Both the position numbers and the translations under genes were made by a program. A model generated the notes under the pieces. That model was given only the letters and a program-made list of their open reading frames with translations. It was not told the DNA's origin and ran no database searches. A DNA stretch of 35,960 nucleotides from Candidatus Eiseniibacteriota bacterium (GTDB lineage: Bacteria; Joyebacterota; Joyebacteria; Joyebacterales; Joyebacteraceae), in assembly GCA_030613615.1 (NCBI GenBank), contig JAUWLR010000012.1, positions 1 to 35,960 of the forward strand. Reading direction: 5' to 3'. Position 1 is the stretch's first letter. The number at the start of each line of letters is the position of its first letter. Shown here one piece after another: positions 13,721-22,685 of this stretch.

Positions 13721-16414
13721 ATGACAGTACGGATCCTGTCGGTCACCGCGGTCCTTCTGCTCGCCGTGCTCGTGTCGCTGCCGGGCGAGGCCGAAGCGAA
13801 GTGGACGTGGCCACCAAGTGAAGAGGTCATGGACCGGATCGCGGAGAACCTCTCGCGCCACTACGAGGGCGGGGAACTCCGCGCATACCTGGAAGGCGCC
13901 GACGTAGAGCGGAGGGAGGCCCTGGAGTTCCTGCTGGCCTGGCTGCCACCGTCGGACCTCGGAGCGCTGCCGGCGGACGTGCTCGTGGAGAACGTCGAAC
14001 TCGCGCTTGCGAGCTGGCACGAGGCCCCGTGGCGCGACGAAGTCGACCCTTACATCTTCCACACCTACATCCTCCCCCATCGCGTGACCCAGGAACCCGT
14101 CCAGCGGTGGCGACCGAGGCTCCGGGAACTCACGACGCCGCGCGTTGCCGACATGGACCTCGGTACTGCCGCGCTCGAGATCAACCGCTTCGCGCGCGAG
14201 TGGGTGACCTACAAGCCCAGCTCCCGGCGCGACCAGGGTCCCCTCACGACCATGGAGCGCGGCATCGGCCGCTGCGAGGAGGAGATGATCTTCACGATCT
14301 GCGCGCTGCGGAGCGCCGGCATCCCCGCGCGCTACTGCGCCGCGCCGTGCTGGTGCACGGGAGACGGCAACCACGCGTGGACGGAAGTCTACGCCGGCAA
14401 GGAGAAGGGCTGGCACTACATCGGCTCGTGCGAGCCCGCCGCCTGCCTGGACCGGGCCTGGTTCACGCGCATCGCGCGCAGGACCGGCGCCGTGCTCTCG
14501 GCCGGCTACGGTGAGGCGCCAGTTCCGGACGAGTACACGGAGACGCTGTATCGCCAAGCCGACGGCGTCACAACGCTCAACTCGATCGGCGTCTATAGCA
14601 ACCCCGGGACGCTCATCCTCACGTTCCCGGAGGGCCACGCGCCGCAGGATGAACCAGAGGGCAGCTCGGCCAAAGCCGCCGAGGGAGCTGACGAGAGCGC
14701 GACGGAAGAGCCGCCCGATGCCCACGTCCACACCTTCAACTGGGGCGGAGCGCAGCCCCTGGTGCGGCAGCCGCTGGGAGGCGAGATCTTACTGGGACCG
14801 GGCGACTACCTGGTCACGGCAGAGATAGACAGCACACCCTGGTCGGCGCTCGTGACGATACAACCGGGGCAGGAGACGATGCTCGAACTCGAGCCCGGCT
14901 TGGGCGTGCTGGACGAGCCGGTCTGGCTGCGCTACCCGATGCCCCCGGAGGACGACACCGAGGCCTGCCCGATCGAGGAAGACGACCCGGTCTGGCTCCG
15001 CCATCAGAGAGACATCGCACGGAAAGACCTGGAGCGCTGCAAGCACTCACGCCCGTCGAGCGAGTGGGTCGGGTTCCTCGCGGGACGGCCCGAGGCGGCC
15101 GAGCTCAGCGAGCAGATAGAACTGGCCGGACCGCTGACCGACGACTGGACGGCCGCGGTTCTCGCGCTCAGTGGCGACACGCTGGATATGGCCGTCGACC
15201 TCCTGCTCGAGATGGACATCAAGGACTTCTACGAGATAGACCCCGAGGTCCTGCCCACGGTGCTCGGCGAGGTCGTTCACGTCCGGGACACCGCTTCCGG
15301 CACCTCACCGGACAGCCTCTGGAGCCAGTACGTGCTTTCACCGCGCCTCTACTTCCAGGAGGGCACGATGAGGTGGTGGACGGACCTGCCGTGGCTTGGC
15401 AAGGACGACGGCGCGCCGGCCCCCGACGGACTCCTCGACGCCTTCCGCCGGCACGTGAGCGAACTGGAGACGACTCGTCTGGGTTCGGTGGCGACTCCCG
15501 AAAGCACGTGGCGGGCGGGCTATGCGTCTCCCGCAAGCGCGCGAGCGTGTCTGGTGGGCCTCCTGCGACGGCACGGGATCCCTGCGAGGGCCGAGAGGGG
15601 CGTTGACTACGTCGAGGCCTGGGAGGACGGCGAGTGGACGAGGCTGCTGCCCTTCGAGCCGGAGGACGACGAGGACGAGAAGTCCGGCGCCGACGCCACG
15701 GAGGAAGGCTATCTGGCCGTGAGCTACTTCGACCAGGGCGCGCAGCTCACTGGTGTCGAAACGTGGAAACAGACGCGCCTGACGCGCTTCCGTGAGGGGT
15801 ACTTCCAGACCTGGTATCTGGGCCAGCTCTCGGAGGGCGAAGGCCTCGTCGAGTGGTCGCTGGACGAGGACGAGTACTGGCTGTTCGGAGGCCTGAGGAA
15901 TCCCAGAGGAGAACCGCGGTTCGTCGCGCGCCGGGTAGTCATCGCGCCGGGCGATTCGATGTTCTTCGACCTCGACGTGGGCATCCCGCTGGCCGAGTGG
16001 GACCCTGCCGACCTCGTCCAGAAAGAGTGGGATCCCGACACCCCGGTCGAGGTCACACGGAAGGGAGTCCCCATACCGCTGGAGGACATCGCCGGCGGCA
16101 CGAGGCTCTTCGTTCTCTCTCTGTCGGGGCATGAGGCGTCATTCAGGCACCTGTCCGCACTCGACGCCGTTGATTGGAAGGCGCTGGGCGTCTCGTTCGC
16201 GCAGATCCAGGTGAGCGGGCTCCCGGACCACCCAACGGACCCGTCTGCCGTCACGTTGGACGTCTCGACGGCGGAGGACGTGTTCGGGATCAAGAGGCCG
16301 AAAGACCAGCTGCCCCTGACCATTCTGCTCGATGAAACCGGCGGAACGCTGGTCTGGTTCAGGGGATTTCGCGGCGACATGCCGGAGCACCTGCAGAGGG
16401 TCCTGGCGGAGTAG
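13721..16414 (+). CDS. Large exported transglutaminase-like protein
   Basis: 897 residues. Signal peptide about 1-26 (cleavage near GEAEA). A transglutaminase/papain-like core occupies about 150-260: nucleophile C185 in GIGRCEEEMIF, then H218 in GDGNHAWTEVY. The third catalytic Asp is not at its usual place; the matching segment reads HYIGSCEPAACLDRAWF, a variant I associate with predicted exported cysteine proteases of Bacteroidetes. Middle domains are beta-rich. A second, degenerate core-like region lies near 600-650 (ARACLVGLLRRHGIPARAER). The last 60 residues have a thioredoxin-like ring (PLTILLDETGGTLVWF). ATG 13721 follows AAGGAG. Probable peptidase or cross-linking enzyme of envelope or extracellular peptides; substrate unknown. 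It lacks the W-S-x-[IV]-K tail. Confidence 0.85.
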   Translation: MTVRILSVTAVLLLAVLVSLPGEAEAKWTWPPSEEVMDRIAENLSRHYEGGELRAYLEGADVERREALEFLLAWLPPSDLGALPADVLVENVELALASWHEAPWRDEVDPYIFHTYILPHRVTQEPVQRWRPRLRELTTPRVADMDLGTAALEINRFAREWVTYKPSSRRDQGPLTTMERGIGRCEEEMIFTICALRSAGIPARYCAAPCWCTGDGNHAWTEVYAGKEKGWHYIGSCEPAACLDRAWFTRIARRTGAVLSAGYGEAPVPDEYTETLYRQADGVTTLNSIGVYSNPGTLILTFPEGHAPQDEPEGSSAKAAEGADESATEEPPDAHVHTFNWGGAQPLVRQPLGGEILLGPGDYLVTAEIDSTPWSALVTIQPGQETMLELEPGLGVLDEPVWLRYPMPPEDDTEACPIEEDDPVWLRHQRDIARKDLERCKHSRPSSEWVGFLAGRPEAAELSEQIELAGPLTDDWTAAVLALSGDTLDMAVDLLLEMDIKDFYEIDPEVLPTVLGEVVHVRDTASGTSPDSLWSQYVLSPRLYFQEGTMRWWTDLPWLGKDDGAPAPDGLLDAFRRHVSELETTRLGSVATPESTWRAGYASPASARACLVGLLRRHGIPARAERGVDYVEAWEDGEWTRLLPFEPEDDEDEKSGADATEEGYLAVSYFDQGAQLTGVETWKQTRLTRFREGYFQTWYLGQLSEGEGLVEWSLDEDEYWLFGGLRNPRGEPRFVARRVVIAPGDSMFFDLDVGIPLAEWDPADLVQKEWDPDTPVEVTRKGVPIPLEDIAGGTRLFVLSLSGHEASFRHLSALDAVDWKALGVSFAQIQVSGLPDHPTDPSAVTLDVSTAEDVFGIKRPKDQLPLTILLDETGGTLVWFRGFRGDMPEHLQRVLAE

Positions 16415-16720
16415 GCGACACCAGTATGATTGATGTTCAATTTGCTTGACGTCCTGAAGCTTCGGAGCTAGACTGGTATCTGCCGTTCCGAACCGACCAA
16501 GGCAATCACGTAGTCGCGGTTTCACCCGAGCAGTAGTTTCCCCACCCGCTTCCAGCGGGTAGCGGATTCGTTACTGGGCACTTGTCGAGATGCCGAGGTC
16601 TCGCCTCTTCGCGAGAGCCGCAGGCTAAGGAGGGGGTGATCGATGAACTGAGCTGTGAACGACAGGTCTTGGTAGGATGGAGACCATTGTCTGGCTTGAG
16701 GTGTCAACAAGGGAGAGGTC
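16415..16720 (+). other. Promoter and long structured leader of the third tail-bearing gene
   Basis: No gene. After the promoter at 16446-16474 the transcript would have a leader of about 240 nt with two hairpins: ACCCGC-N5-GCGGGT (16544-16560) and TCTCGC-N6-GCGAGA (16599-16616). A very strong internal ribosome binding site (GGAGGGGGTG near 16630) precedes an ATG that closes after two codons (ATG-AAC-TGA at about 16642). A regulatory leader is possible; I recognise no known riboswitch. Confidence 0.45.
16446..16474 (+). promoter_or_regulatory. Predicted sigma-70 promoter of the third tail-bearing gene
   Basis: TTGACG (16446-16451), 17-bp spacer, TAGACT (16469-16474). Confidence 0.65.
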
Positions 16721-17560
16721 ATGAGAACAGCGCTTTGTGTTGCGTTCGTATTCGTGCTCGCCGCGGCGAGCTTCGCAGGACCGACTGATTACGCGTATCG
16801 CAGCTTGCCGTCCGCGACAGACGGCACCTTCGCTATCGTCTTCGAATTCCCTCTGGATCTTGGTGATGTACACAACGTCGGCATCGGTTTCGATGGGGAC
16901 TACGTCTGGGTCTCCGCCGGTGACGCCACGACCGGGACCTGCCAGTTCTACATCTTCGACGACACGGGCAACCTGATGGTCATATACCCACAGGGCGCCG
17001 GCGCGACTGGCTGGGGTCACCGCGACCTCTGCTTCGACGGCACCTACATGTACGGGAGCTACAGCACCGAGATCCATGCCTTCGACACAGCAGGCAGCTA
17101 TGCAGGCTACTTCAACGGACCGGGGATCTCCCCGTGCCGCGCTCTCGCGTACGACGGCTACTACTTCTACACGTGCGGCTTCAGCGAGTACATCTACCGC
17201 GGCCACTGGGACGGCGTGTGGGGTAGCACACCTGCCTGGGAGATTCTCTCGGGCTCCGTGGTCGATGGCTGCTACGGCATGGCCTACGACTGGGCGAACG
17301 CCTGCCTGTGGGTGACCACGGCGAACTACAGCGGCGACCTCCTCCAGTTCAACATGGACGGCACCCCGCTGGGGACGCACACCTTCCTGCCCGAGTACGA
17401 CATCCAGGGCGGATGCACGATGGCCGGCACGTCATCGTGGGGCATGGTGTTGGCGGTCCTGCAGCAGTCCGACCCGGACATGGTGACGTTCTACGACGTG
17501 GACTCGACCACCCCGGTCGAGGACACGACGTGGAGTTCCATCAAGGCGATGTACAAGTAG
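16721..17560 (+). CDS. Secreted beta-propeller-like protein with C-terminal WSSIKAMYK tail
   Basis: 279 residues. Signal peptide about 1-19 (MRTALCVAFVFVLAAASFA). The mature chain has recurring F/Y-D-G-x-Y-x-(Y/V) strands (FDGDYVWVSA, FDGTYMYGS, YDGYYFYTCG, YDWANACLWVT), as in beta-propeller proteins. It ends E-D-T-T-W-S-S-I-K-A-M-Y-K, matching the tails of the proteins at 7612-8241 and 12020-12814 although the bodies are unrelated. ATG 16721 has GGGAGAGG upstream. Function unknown; a surface or secreted ligand-binding role is inferred from the fold type only. Confidence 0.87.
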   Translation: MRTALCVAFVFVLAAASFAGPTDYAYRSLPSATDGTFAIVFEFPLDLGDVHNVGIGFDGDYVWVSAGDATTGTCQFYIFDDTGNLMVIYPQGAGATGWGHRDLCFDGTYMYGSYSTEIHAFDTAGSYAGYFNGPGISPCRALAYDGYYFYTCGFSEYIYRGHWDGVWGSTPAWEILSGSVVDGCYGMAYDWANACLWVTTANYSGDLLQFNMDGTPLGTHTFLPEYDIQGGCTMAGTSSWGMVLAVLQQSDPDMVTFYDVDSTTPVEDTTWSSIKAMYK

Positions 17561-17738
17561 CACCGAAACAGTGCAGCCGACTCACTGGCAGCACTGACAG
17601 CCGAGATGACGGAAGGAGCTCGGTCCGCATGGGCCGGGCTTCTTCCTGTCTGAGAGCTGCTGCGTCGCCTATACTGAGAGGCACTCTGGCTTGCGTGTGG
17701 ACTCCGCCAGCGGGAAACCGACCCGGAGGTGACGCCCC

Positions 17739-18953
17739 ATGCTCTACCGCAGGATGGACAGCACCGGTGACGAGCTCTCGGTCCTCGGGTTCGGCTGCAT
17801 GCGTCTCCCCCAGAAGAGCGGGCGCATCGACGAGGAGCGCGCCACGCGGCAGCTCCGCGACGCCATCGACCGTGGAGTGAACTACATCGACACGGCTGTC
17901 CCGTACCACATGGGCACCAGTGAGCCGTTCGTGGGCCGCGCGCTGTCCTCGGGTTACCGCGAGAGGGTCAAGCTCGCCACCAAGCTCCCACCCTGGCAGA
18001 CGAACGTGCGCGAGGACATGGATCGCATCCTCGGCGAGCAGCTCGACAGGCTACAGACAGACCACATCGACTACTACCTGGTCCACGCGCTGGACGGAAG
18101 CAGCTGGACGAAGATGCGGGACCTCGGCGTCCTCGACTTCCTCGAGCAGGCGAAGGCGGACGGTCGCATAGCGCACGCGGGGTTCTCGTTCCACGGGGAC
18201 CTGCCGGCGTTCAAGAACATCGTGGACGCCTGGGGCTGGGAGTTCTGCCAGATCCAGTACAACTTCCTCGACGAGAAACTGCAGGCGGGCACCCAAGGCT
18301 TGGAGTACGCGGCCGCGAAGGGCCTCGGCCTCGTAGCGATGGAGTCGCTCAGGGGCGGCCTTCTGGGACGCGAGGCGCCTGCCGAGGTCAAGGCGATCTG
18401 GGACGAGGCGGAAGTGTGCAGGTCACCGGCAGAGTGGGCCTTCCGCTGGGTGTGGAACCGCCCCGAGTTCCAGGTCGTCCTCTCGGGCATGAACGACGAG
18501 AATCACATCGAGGAAAATCTACAGATCGCCGGCGAAGCACTTCCGAACTCGCTGACGGGGCGGGAACTTGAGCTCGTGCGTCGGGTGGCAGAGACCTACC
18601 GCGGCCTCATGAAGGCCGACTGCACGGGGTGCCGCTACTGTCTCCCCTGCCCCGCAGGAGTGGCGATCCCGGCGTGTCTTCAGATGTACAACAGCAAGCA
18701 CGCCCTGCGGGACAAGCAGGCCAACAGGAACTACGCGATGTTCACAGGCGGGGTCTTCGGCGGTCCGCCGTCCAGGGCGTCACTGTGCACGGACTGCGGC
18801 GCCTGTCTGGAGAAGTGCCCGCAGCGCCTCCCCATCCCCGACCTTCTCCGGGACGTCGCTGCGGACTTCGAGGGTCCGTTCTTCCCCGTGCAGGTCTGGT
18901 TCCTCAAGCGGATGATGGCTTTCGGGCGCTGGCGCGCGAAGCGCGGGTTGTGA
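17739..18953 (+). CDS. Aldo/keto reductase fused to a 2[4Fe-4S] ferredoxin-like domain
   Basis: 404 residues. The N-terminal AKR barrel (about 1-285) has the catalytic set D51, Y56 (YIDTAVPYHMG), K82 and H116 (DYYLVHALD). The C-terminal domain has two cysteine sets: C295, C298, C301, C304 (CTGCRYCLPCP) and C350, C353, C356, C360 (CTDCGACLEKCP), consistent with two 4Fe-4S clusters. This fusion is widespread in anaerobes; the substrate is generally unknown and the clusters may pass electrons in place of, or together with, NADPH. ATG 17739 is preceded by GGAGGTGACG. It stands alone, converging on the aminotransferase gene. Confidence 0.93.
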   Translation: MLYRRMDSTGDELSVLGFGCMRLPQKSGRIDEERATRQLRDAIDRGVNYIDTAVPYHMGTSEPFVGRALSSGYRERVKLATKLPPWQTNVREDMDRILGEQLDRLQTDHIDYYLVHALDGSSWTKMRDLGVLDFLEQAKADGRIAHAGFSFHGDLPAFKNIVDAWGWEFCQIQYNFLDEKLQAGTQGLEYAAAKGLGLVAMESLRGGLLGREAPAEVKAIWDEAEVCRSPAEWAFRWVWNRPEFQVVLSGMNDENHIEENLQIAGEALPNSLTGRELELVRRVAETYRGLMKADCTGCRYCLPCPAGVAIPACLQMYNSKHALRDKQANRNYAMFTGGVFGGPPSRASLCTDCGACLEKCPQRLPIPDLLRDVAADFEGPFFPVQVWFLKRMMAFGRWRAKRGL

Positions 18954-19017
18954 GGCGTTAGGAACGTCGGAAGGCGAGAGGCTCCACGTGCAGAGGGTGC
19001 CTCCCCGGGACCCGGGG

Positions 19018-20187
19018 TCAACCGAAGTACTGCTCCATCCTGTCGAAGGCCTTGTCGATCTCCTCCGCGGTCACACAGAAGGAGAGCCGGAGGTGGCCCT
19101 CTCCAGTCGGCCCGAACGCAGATCCGGGCGTGGTGGAAACCCGAGCCTCGCGCAGGAGCTTCTTGCAGAACGCCGCTGAATCCCGTCCTTCGTCCAGGAG
19201 GATTCGCGGAAACATCAGGTAGGAACCGCTCGGCTTCGCGTACTGAAACACGCCGGGAAGCCGATCCAGCCGCTCGCACATCAGGTCCCGCATTGACCGA
19301 TAGTGCTCCCTGAACTTGCCAACACACTCCTGCGGGCCCTTGAGGGCAGCGAGGGCTGCGTACTGTGACACCACGGGCGCACAGATCGCAAGGGGGATGT
19401 GTGCCTTGGTGATCTGCGGGATCAACTCCTCATCCGCGTGAAGGTAGCCGATCCTCCACCCGGTCATCGCGTAGGTCTTGGTGAACGTGTAGCAGCTGAT
19501 GACGCGTCCGCGCATCTCAGGGATCGACCCGATGCTGAAGTGTTCATGTCCATCGAACGTGAAATACTCGTACGCCTCGTCCGTGATGACCGCGAGATCG
19601 TGCTCGAGGGCCACTCCCGCCAGCTCTCGAATCTGCTTCTCGGAGAAAGTGGTCCCGGTGGGATTGCTCGGGGAACAGTAGAGGATCGCCCGTGTTTTCG
19701 GGGTGATAGCCGCTCGGATGGCATCGATGTCCAGAACGAACCCGTCATCTTCGATCGTCGCGGCGAAGACGGGCTTCCCTGACGCGATAACGACCTGACG
19801 GACATGCGTGGAATACGTCGGGGAGGGCAGGATGACCTCGTCGCCGGGATCGATCAGGGCCATCACGGCGGCGGACAGCCCCTCGATCGCACCTACCGTG
19901 ACCAGTATCTCAGAGGGATCGGCATCGATTCTGTTGTCCCTCTTGAGCTTCCTGCAGATCTCCTGTCGCAGCTCGGGTAGCCCTGCGTTCCCGGAGTAGC
20001 CTCCGCAGAGACCCTCGCGGATCGCCTCGATGGCGCCGGCATTGATGTGCTCAGGCGTGCCGGAGGTCGGCTTCGCCCAGGACAGGAACGCCACGTCCTC
20101 GACGTCCCTCGACAACCTCGTCATCTCGTGAATCGCCGACTTCCCTATCTTCGCCACTCTGTCAGACACAATTGAACGCTTCGCCAT
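19018..20187 (-). CDS. Class I/II PLP-dependent aminotransferase
   Basis: 389 residues, full length for fold-type I aminotransferases of the aspartate/aromatic group. Visible: SPSNPTGTTF with N175, DEAYEYF with D203 and Y206, the PLP lysine K237 in FTKTYAMTGWRIGY, and a late Arg in HLRLSFC for substrate carboxylate. The subgroup (aspartate, aromatic, or general MalY/PatA-like) cannot be fixed by eye. ATG 20187 has GAGGAG upstream. An inverted repeat GCCCTT-N5-AAGGGC (20260-20276) lies about 75 bp upstream and overlaps a possible TTGACC -35 element (20272-20267), so repression there is conceivable. Confidence 0.93.
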   Translation of the reverse strand: MAKRSIVSDRVAKIGKSAIHEMTRLSRDVEDVAFLSWAKPTSGTPEHINAGAIEAIREGLCGGYSGNAGLPELRQEICRKLKRDNRIDADPSEILVTVGAIEGLSAAVMALIDPGDEVILPSPTYSTHVRQVVIASGKPVFAATIEDDGFVLDIDAIRAAITPKTRAILYCSPSNPTGTTFSEKQIRELAGVALEHDLAVITDEAYEYFTFDGHEHFSIGSIPEMRGRVISCYTFTKTYAMTGWRIGYLHADEELIPQITKAHIPLAICAPVVSQYAALAALKGPQECVGKFREHYRSMRDLMCERLDRLPGVFQYAKPSGSYLMFPRILLDEGRDSAAFCKKLLREARVSTTPGSAFGPTGEGHLRLSFCVTAEEIDKAFDRMEQYFG

Positions 20188-20295
20188 GCTCGCTCCTCGC
20201 CGTCAGTCAAGCGGATCACTCCCCAATGAACTCATGCCACATCATACAAGAGCAAGGCAGCCCTTAGGTCAAGGGCAGCTTTGAGAGAGAGAAGA

Positions 20296-20356
20296 CCCGC
20301 TCGTGCGAGCGGGCCCTCTCGATAATGGCGGGGCGTAGCAGACGAGTTCCGAACTC
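20296..20356. repeat. Hairpin-plus-block element, copy 1
   Basis: Perfect 8-bp stem CCCGCTCG/CGAGCGGG (20296-20313), with an outer GAGAG/CTCTC pairing, then a conserved ~32-bp block (20325-20356) that begins ATGGCGGGGC and ends GAGTTCCGAACTC, itself a 5-bp hairpin. Copies 2 and 3 are at 25169-25229 and 31436-31513. On the minus strand the hairpin is followed by TCTTCTCTCTCTC and would terminate transcription from PEP synthase. Confidence 0.8.
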
Positions 20357-20465
20357 CACACTCCACCCTGGGTCCGGAGCTGGTCAGCCTGCTGTGGGAA
20401 GCCGCGGGCCCCGTGGGGCGGACCAGACGCCCCACCGGCCCGACCCGGAGTTCGGCACGGTCTGC

Positions 20466-22685
20466 CTAGACCCCACGCTGGAGCCCGGCCTCGACCTCGG
20501 CCACAAGAAGACGCGTCTTCACGGCCACGTCGGGCGTGACCGACAAACTGTCGATGCCGCACCTCACGAGGAACTCGGCGAAGTCGGGGAAATCGGAAGG
20601 TCCCTGGCCGCAGAGCCCCACCTTCTTACCCATGTCCTTGCAGGTCTCGATCACCTGGGCGATGAGCTTCTTCACGGCCGGGTTGCGCTCGTCGAAGAGG
20701 TGGGACACCAGGGCCGAGTCCCGGTCGAGGCCGAGCGTGGTCTGCGTGAGGTCGTTCGACCCAATGGAATATCCGTCAAAGAAGGGCAGGAAGTCGCGGG
20801 CCAGGATCACGTTCGACGGGATCTCGCACATCATGTAGACGCCGGCCTTGATCTTCTCCCGATCGATGATGCCGCGCACCTTCTCTGCCTCGGCCGGAGT
20901 TCGCACGAAGGGGAGCATGACATTGACGTTGTCGAGGCCGAAGTCGTCGATCACGGTTCTCATGGCGATGCACTCGAGCTGGAAGGCGGCCTTGTAGCGG
21001 TCGTCATAGTAGCGCGACGCTCCGCGCCACCCGAGCATGGGGTTCTCCTCTTCGGGCTCGAAGCTCCTGCCCCCTACCAGGTTGGCGTACTCGTTCGACT
21101 TGAAATCGGAGAAGCGGAAGATCACCGGCTTCGGGTAGAAGGCGGCCGCGATGCGACTGATACCGGCCACGAGCTTCTCCACGAAGATGTCCCCCTTGCC
21201 AAGCTTGAGGAGGTAGAGCGGGTGCTGGCCGATGTGGGAGGCGATGATGAACTCGAGCCGCGCCAGGCCGACGCCGTCGTTGGGAAGGCGTGCGGCAGAG
21301 AGCGCCCGTTCGGGAGAGCCGACGTTGAGCATGATCTTCGTCCGCGTGGCGGCGATCGTCTTCAGGTTGATCTCCTCCACGTCGAAACGCGGTGTGCCGC
21401 GAAACACGGTACCCTGCTCACCCTCGACGCAGCTCACGGTCACGGTCTCGCCCCGTGGAATCGTCTTCGTGCCCGACTCAGTTCCCACCACGCAGGGGAC
21501 GCCCATCTCGCGCGCCACAATCGCGGCGTGGCAGGTGCGGCCGCCCATGTCGGTCACGATGGCAGCCGCCCGCCTCATGATCGGCTCCCAGTCGGGGTCG
21601 GTCATGCGTGTCACCAGAACCTGGCCCTCCCCGAAGGAATCGATCTGGCTCACATCCTCCAGGAGCGTGGCCTCACCGCTCCCTATCTTGGTCCCCACGG
21701 GGCGACCGCTGGCCAGAATCTCGTAGTCGTCCCTATCGTCGACGAAGAAGTAGCGCTGATAGGAAACCGCGCGAGAGTGGATCGTCTCGGGACGCGCCTG
21801 CACGATGAAGAGCTCCTTTGTCTCACCGTCCTGGGCCCACTCGATGTCCATGTAGAGGCTTCGACCGTACTTGTTGCGGTAGTGAGCCTCGATGGCGAGC
21901 GACTGCGCGGCGAGCTCGGCGTACTGCTCGTCGCTGAGGAGCCCCTGTGGATTCTGAATGACCTTGAGCGAATGGCGCAGCACGTAGACCTCGTCGGGCT
22001 TGACCTCGCCCTGGACGATCGCCTCGCCCAGTCCCTTGCTGGGCGTGATCAGGATCAGATTCTCGTTCCCCGTCTCCGTGTCCACGGTGAACGTGACGCC
22101 GCTCACCCCGTCCCAGTCGGCGCGGACCATCTCCTGCACACCGACCGACAGAGAGACCTCGTCCTCTGGAAAGCCGTTCTCGTGGCGGTAGGACATGGCA
22201 CGAGCCGTGTAGAGAGACGAGAAGCACTTCTTGACTTGGTCGAAGAGCGCCGGAGAGCTGCCGACGTTGAGGAAGGTCTCCTGCTGTCCGGCGAAGCTCG
22301 CCTCCGGAAGATCCTCGGCCGTGGCGGATGACCGAACCGCAAGGGTGCGCCCCGTCTCCAGCTGGTCCAGCGCCGCGCGGATCTCCTCCTGCAGTCCTCC
22401 GTCGAGAGGAATCTCCTCCACGAGAGCGCGGATCTCGCGCGACACTCTGTCGAGGAGGACCACGTCCCGATAGTCGTCCCCTTCGAGTAGCGCTATCTTC
22501 TCCGCGATCTTCTTCTTGACGGGCGATATGAAGGACTCGAACGCGTGTGTGGTGATGACAAAACCATTGGGAACCTTGACGCCCTCCAGACGAATCAGCT
22601 CGCCGAGAGAAGCGTTCTTGCCGCCCACGAGCGGCAAGTCGTCGAGACCAACATCACGGAACCACACGACATTCGGCTGAGACAT
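20466..22685 (-). CDS. ppsA: Phosphoenolpyruvate synthase
   Basis: 739 residues; forms PEP from pyruvate and ATP in gluconeogenesis. N-terminal ATP-grasp domain (VGGKNASLGEL; RSSATAEDLPEASFAGQQET), then the swivelling phospho-His domain with GGRTCHAAIVAREMGVPCVVG (catalytic H386), then the C-terminal PEP/pyruvate barrel with IGSNDLTQTTLGLDRDS and the Cys-containing VGLCGQGPSDFPDFAEFLV. I start it at ATG 22685 (MSQPNVVWF), where the family begins, with GAGGG upstream; the frame is open for about 30 more residues without homology. Slightly shorter than E. coli PpsA (792). Pyruvate phosphate dikinase is less likely, since its insertions and length (about 870) are absent. Confidence 0.95.
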   Translation of the reverse strand: MSQPNVVWFRDVGLDDLPLVGGKNASLGELIRLEGVKVPNGFVITTHAFESFISPVKKKIAEKIALLEGDDYRDVVLLDRVSREIRALVEEIPLDGGLQEEIRAALDQLETGRTLAVRSSATAEDLPEASFAGQQETFLNVGSSPALFDQVKKCFSSLYTARAMSYRHENGFPEDEVSLSVGVQEMVRADWDGVSGVTFTVDTETGNENLILITPSKGLGEAIVQGEVKPDEVYVLRHSLKVIQNPQGLLSDEQYAELAAQSLAIEAHYRNKYGRSLYMDIEWAQDGETKELFIVQARPETIHSRAVSYQRYFFVDDRDDYEILASGRPVGTKIGSGEATLLEDVSQIDSFGEGQVLVTRMTDPDWEPIMRRAAAIVTDMGGRTCHAAIVAREMGVPCVVGTESGTKTIPRGETVTVSCVEGEQGTVFRGTPRFDVEEINLKTIAATRTKIMLNVGSPERALSAARLPNDGVGLARLEFIIASHIGQHPLYLLKLGKGDIFVEKLVAGISRIAAAFYPKPVIFRFSDFKSNEYANLVGGRSFEPEEENPMLGWRGASRYYDDRYKAAFQLECIAMRTVIDDFGLDNVNVMLPFVRTPAEAEKVRGIIDREKIKAGVYMMCEIPSNVILARDFLPFFDGYSIGSNDLTQTTLGLDRDSALVSHLFDERNPAVKKLIAQVIETCKDMGKKVGLCGQGPSDFPDFAEFLVRCGIDSLSVTPDVAVKTRLLVAEVEAGLQRGV

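Noticed and set aside
20325-22331. 668-codon open frame on the plus strand opposite ppsA
   Set aside because: Antisense shadow of a clear PEP synthase; no ribosome binding site, and its first codons come from the repeat block.
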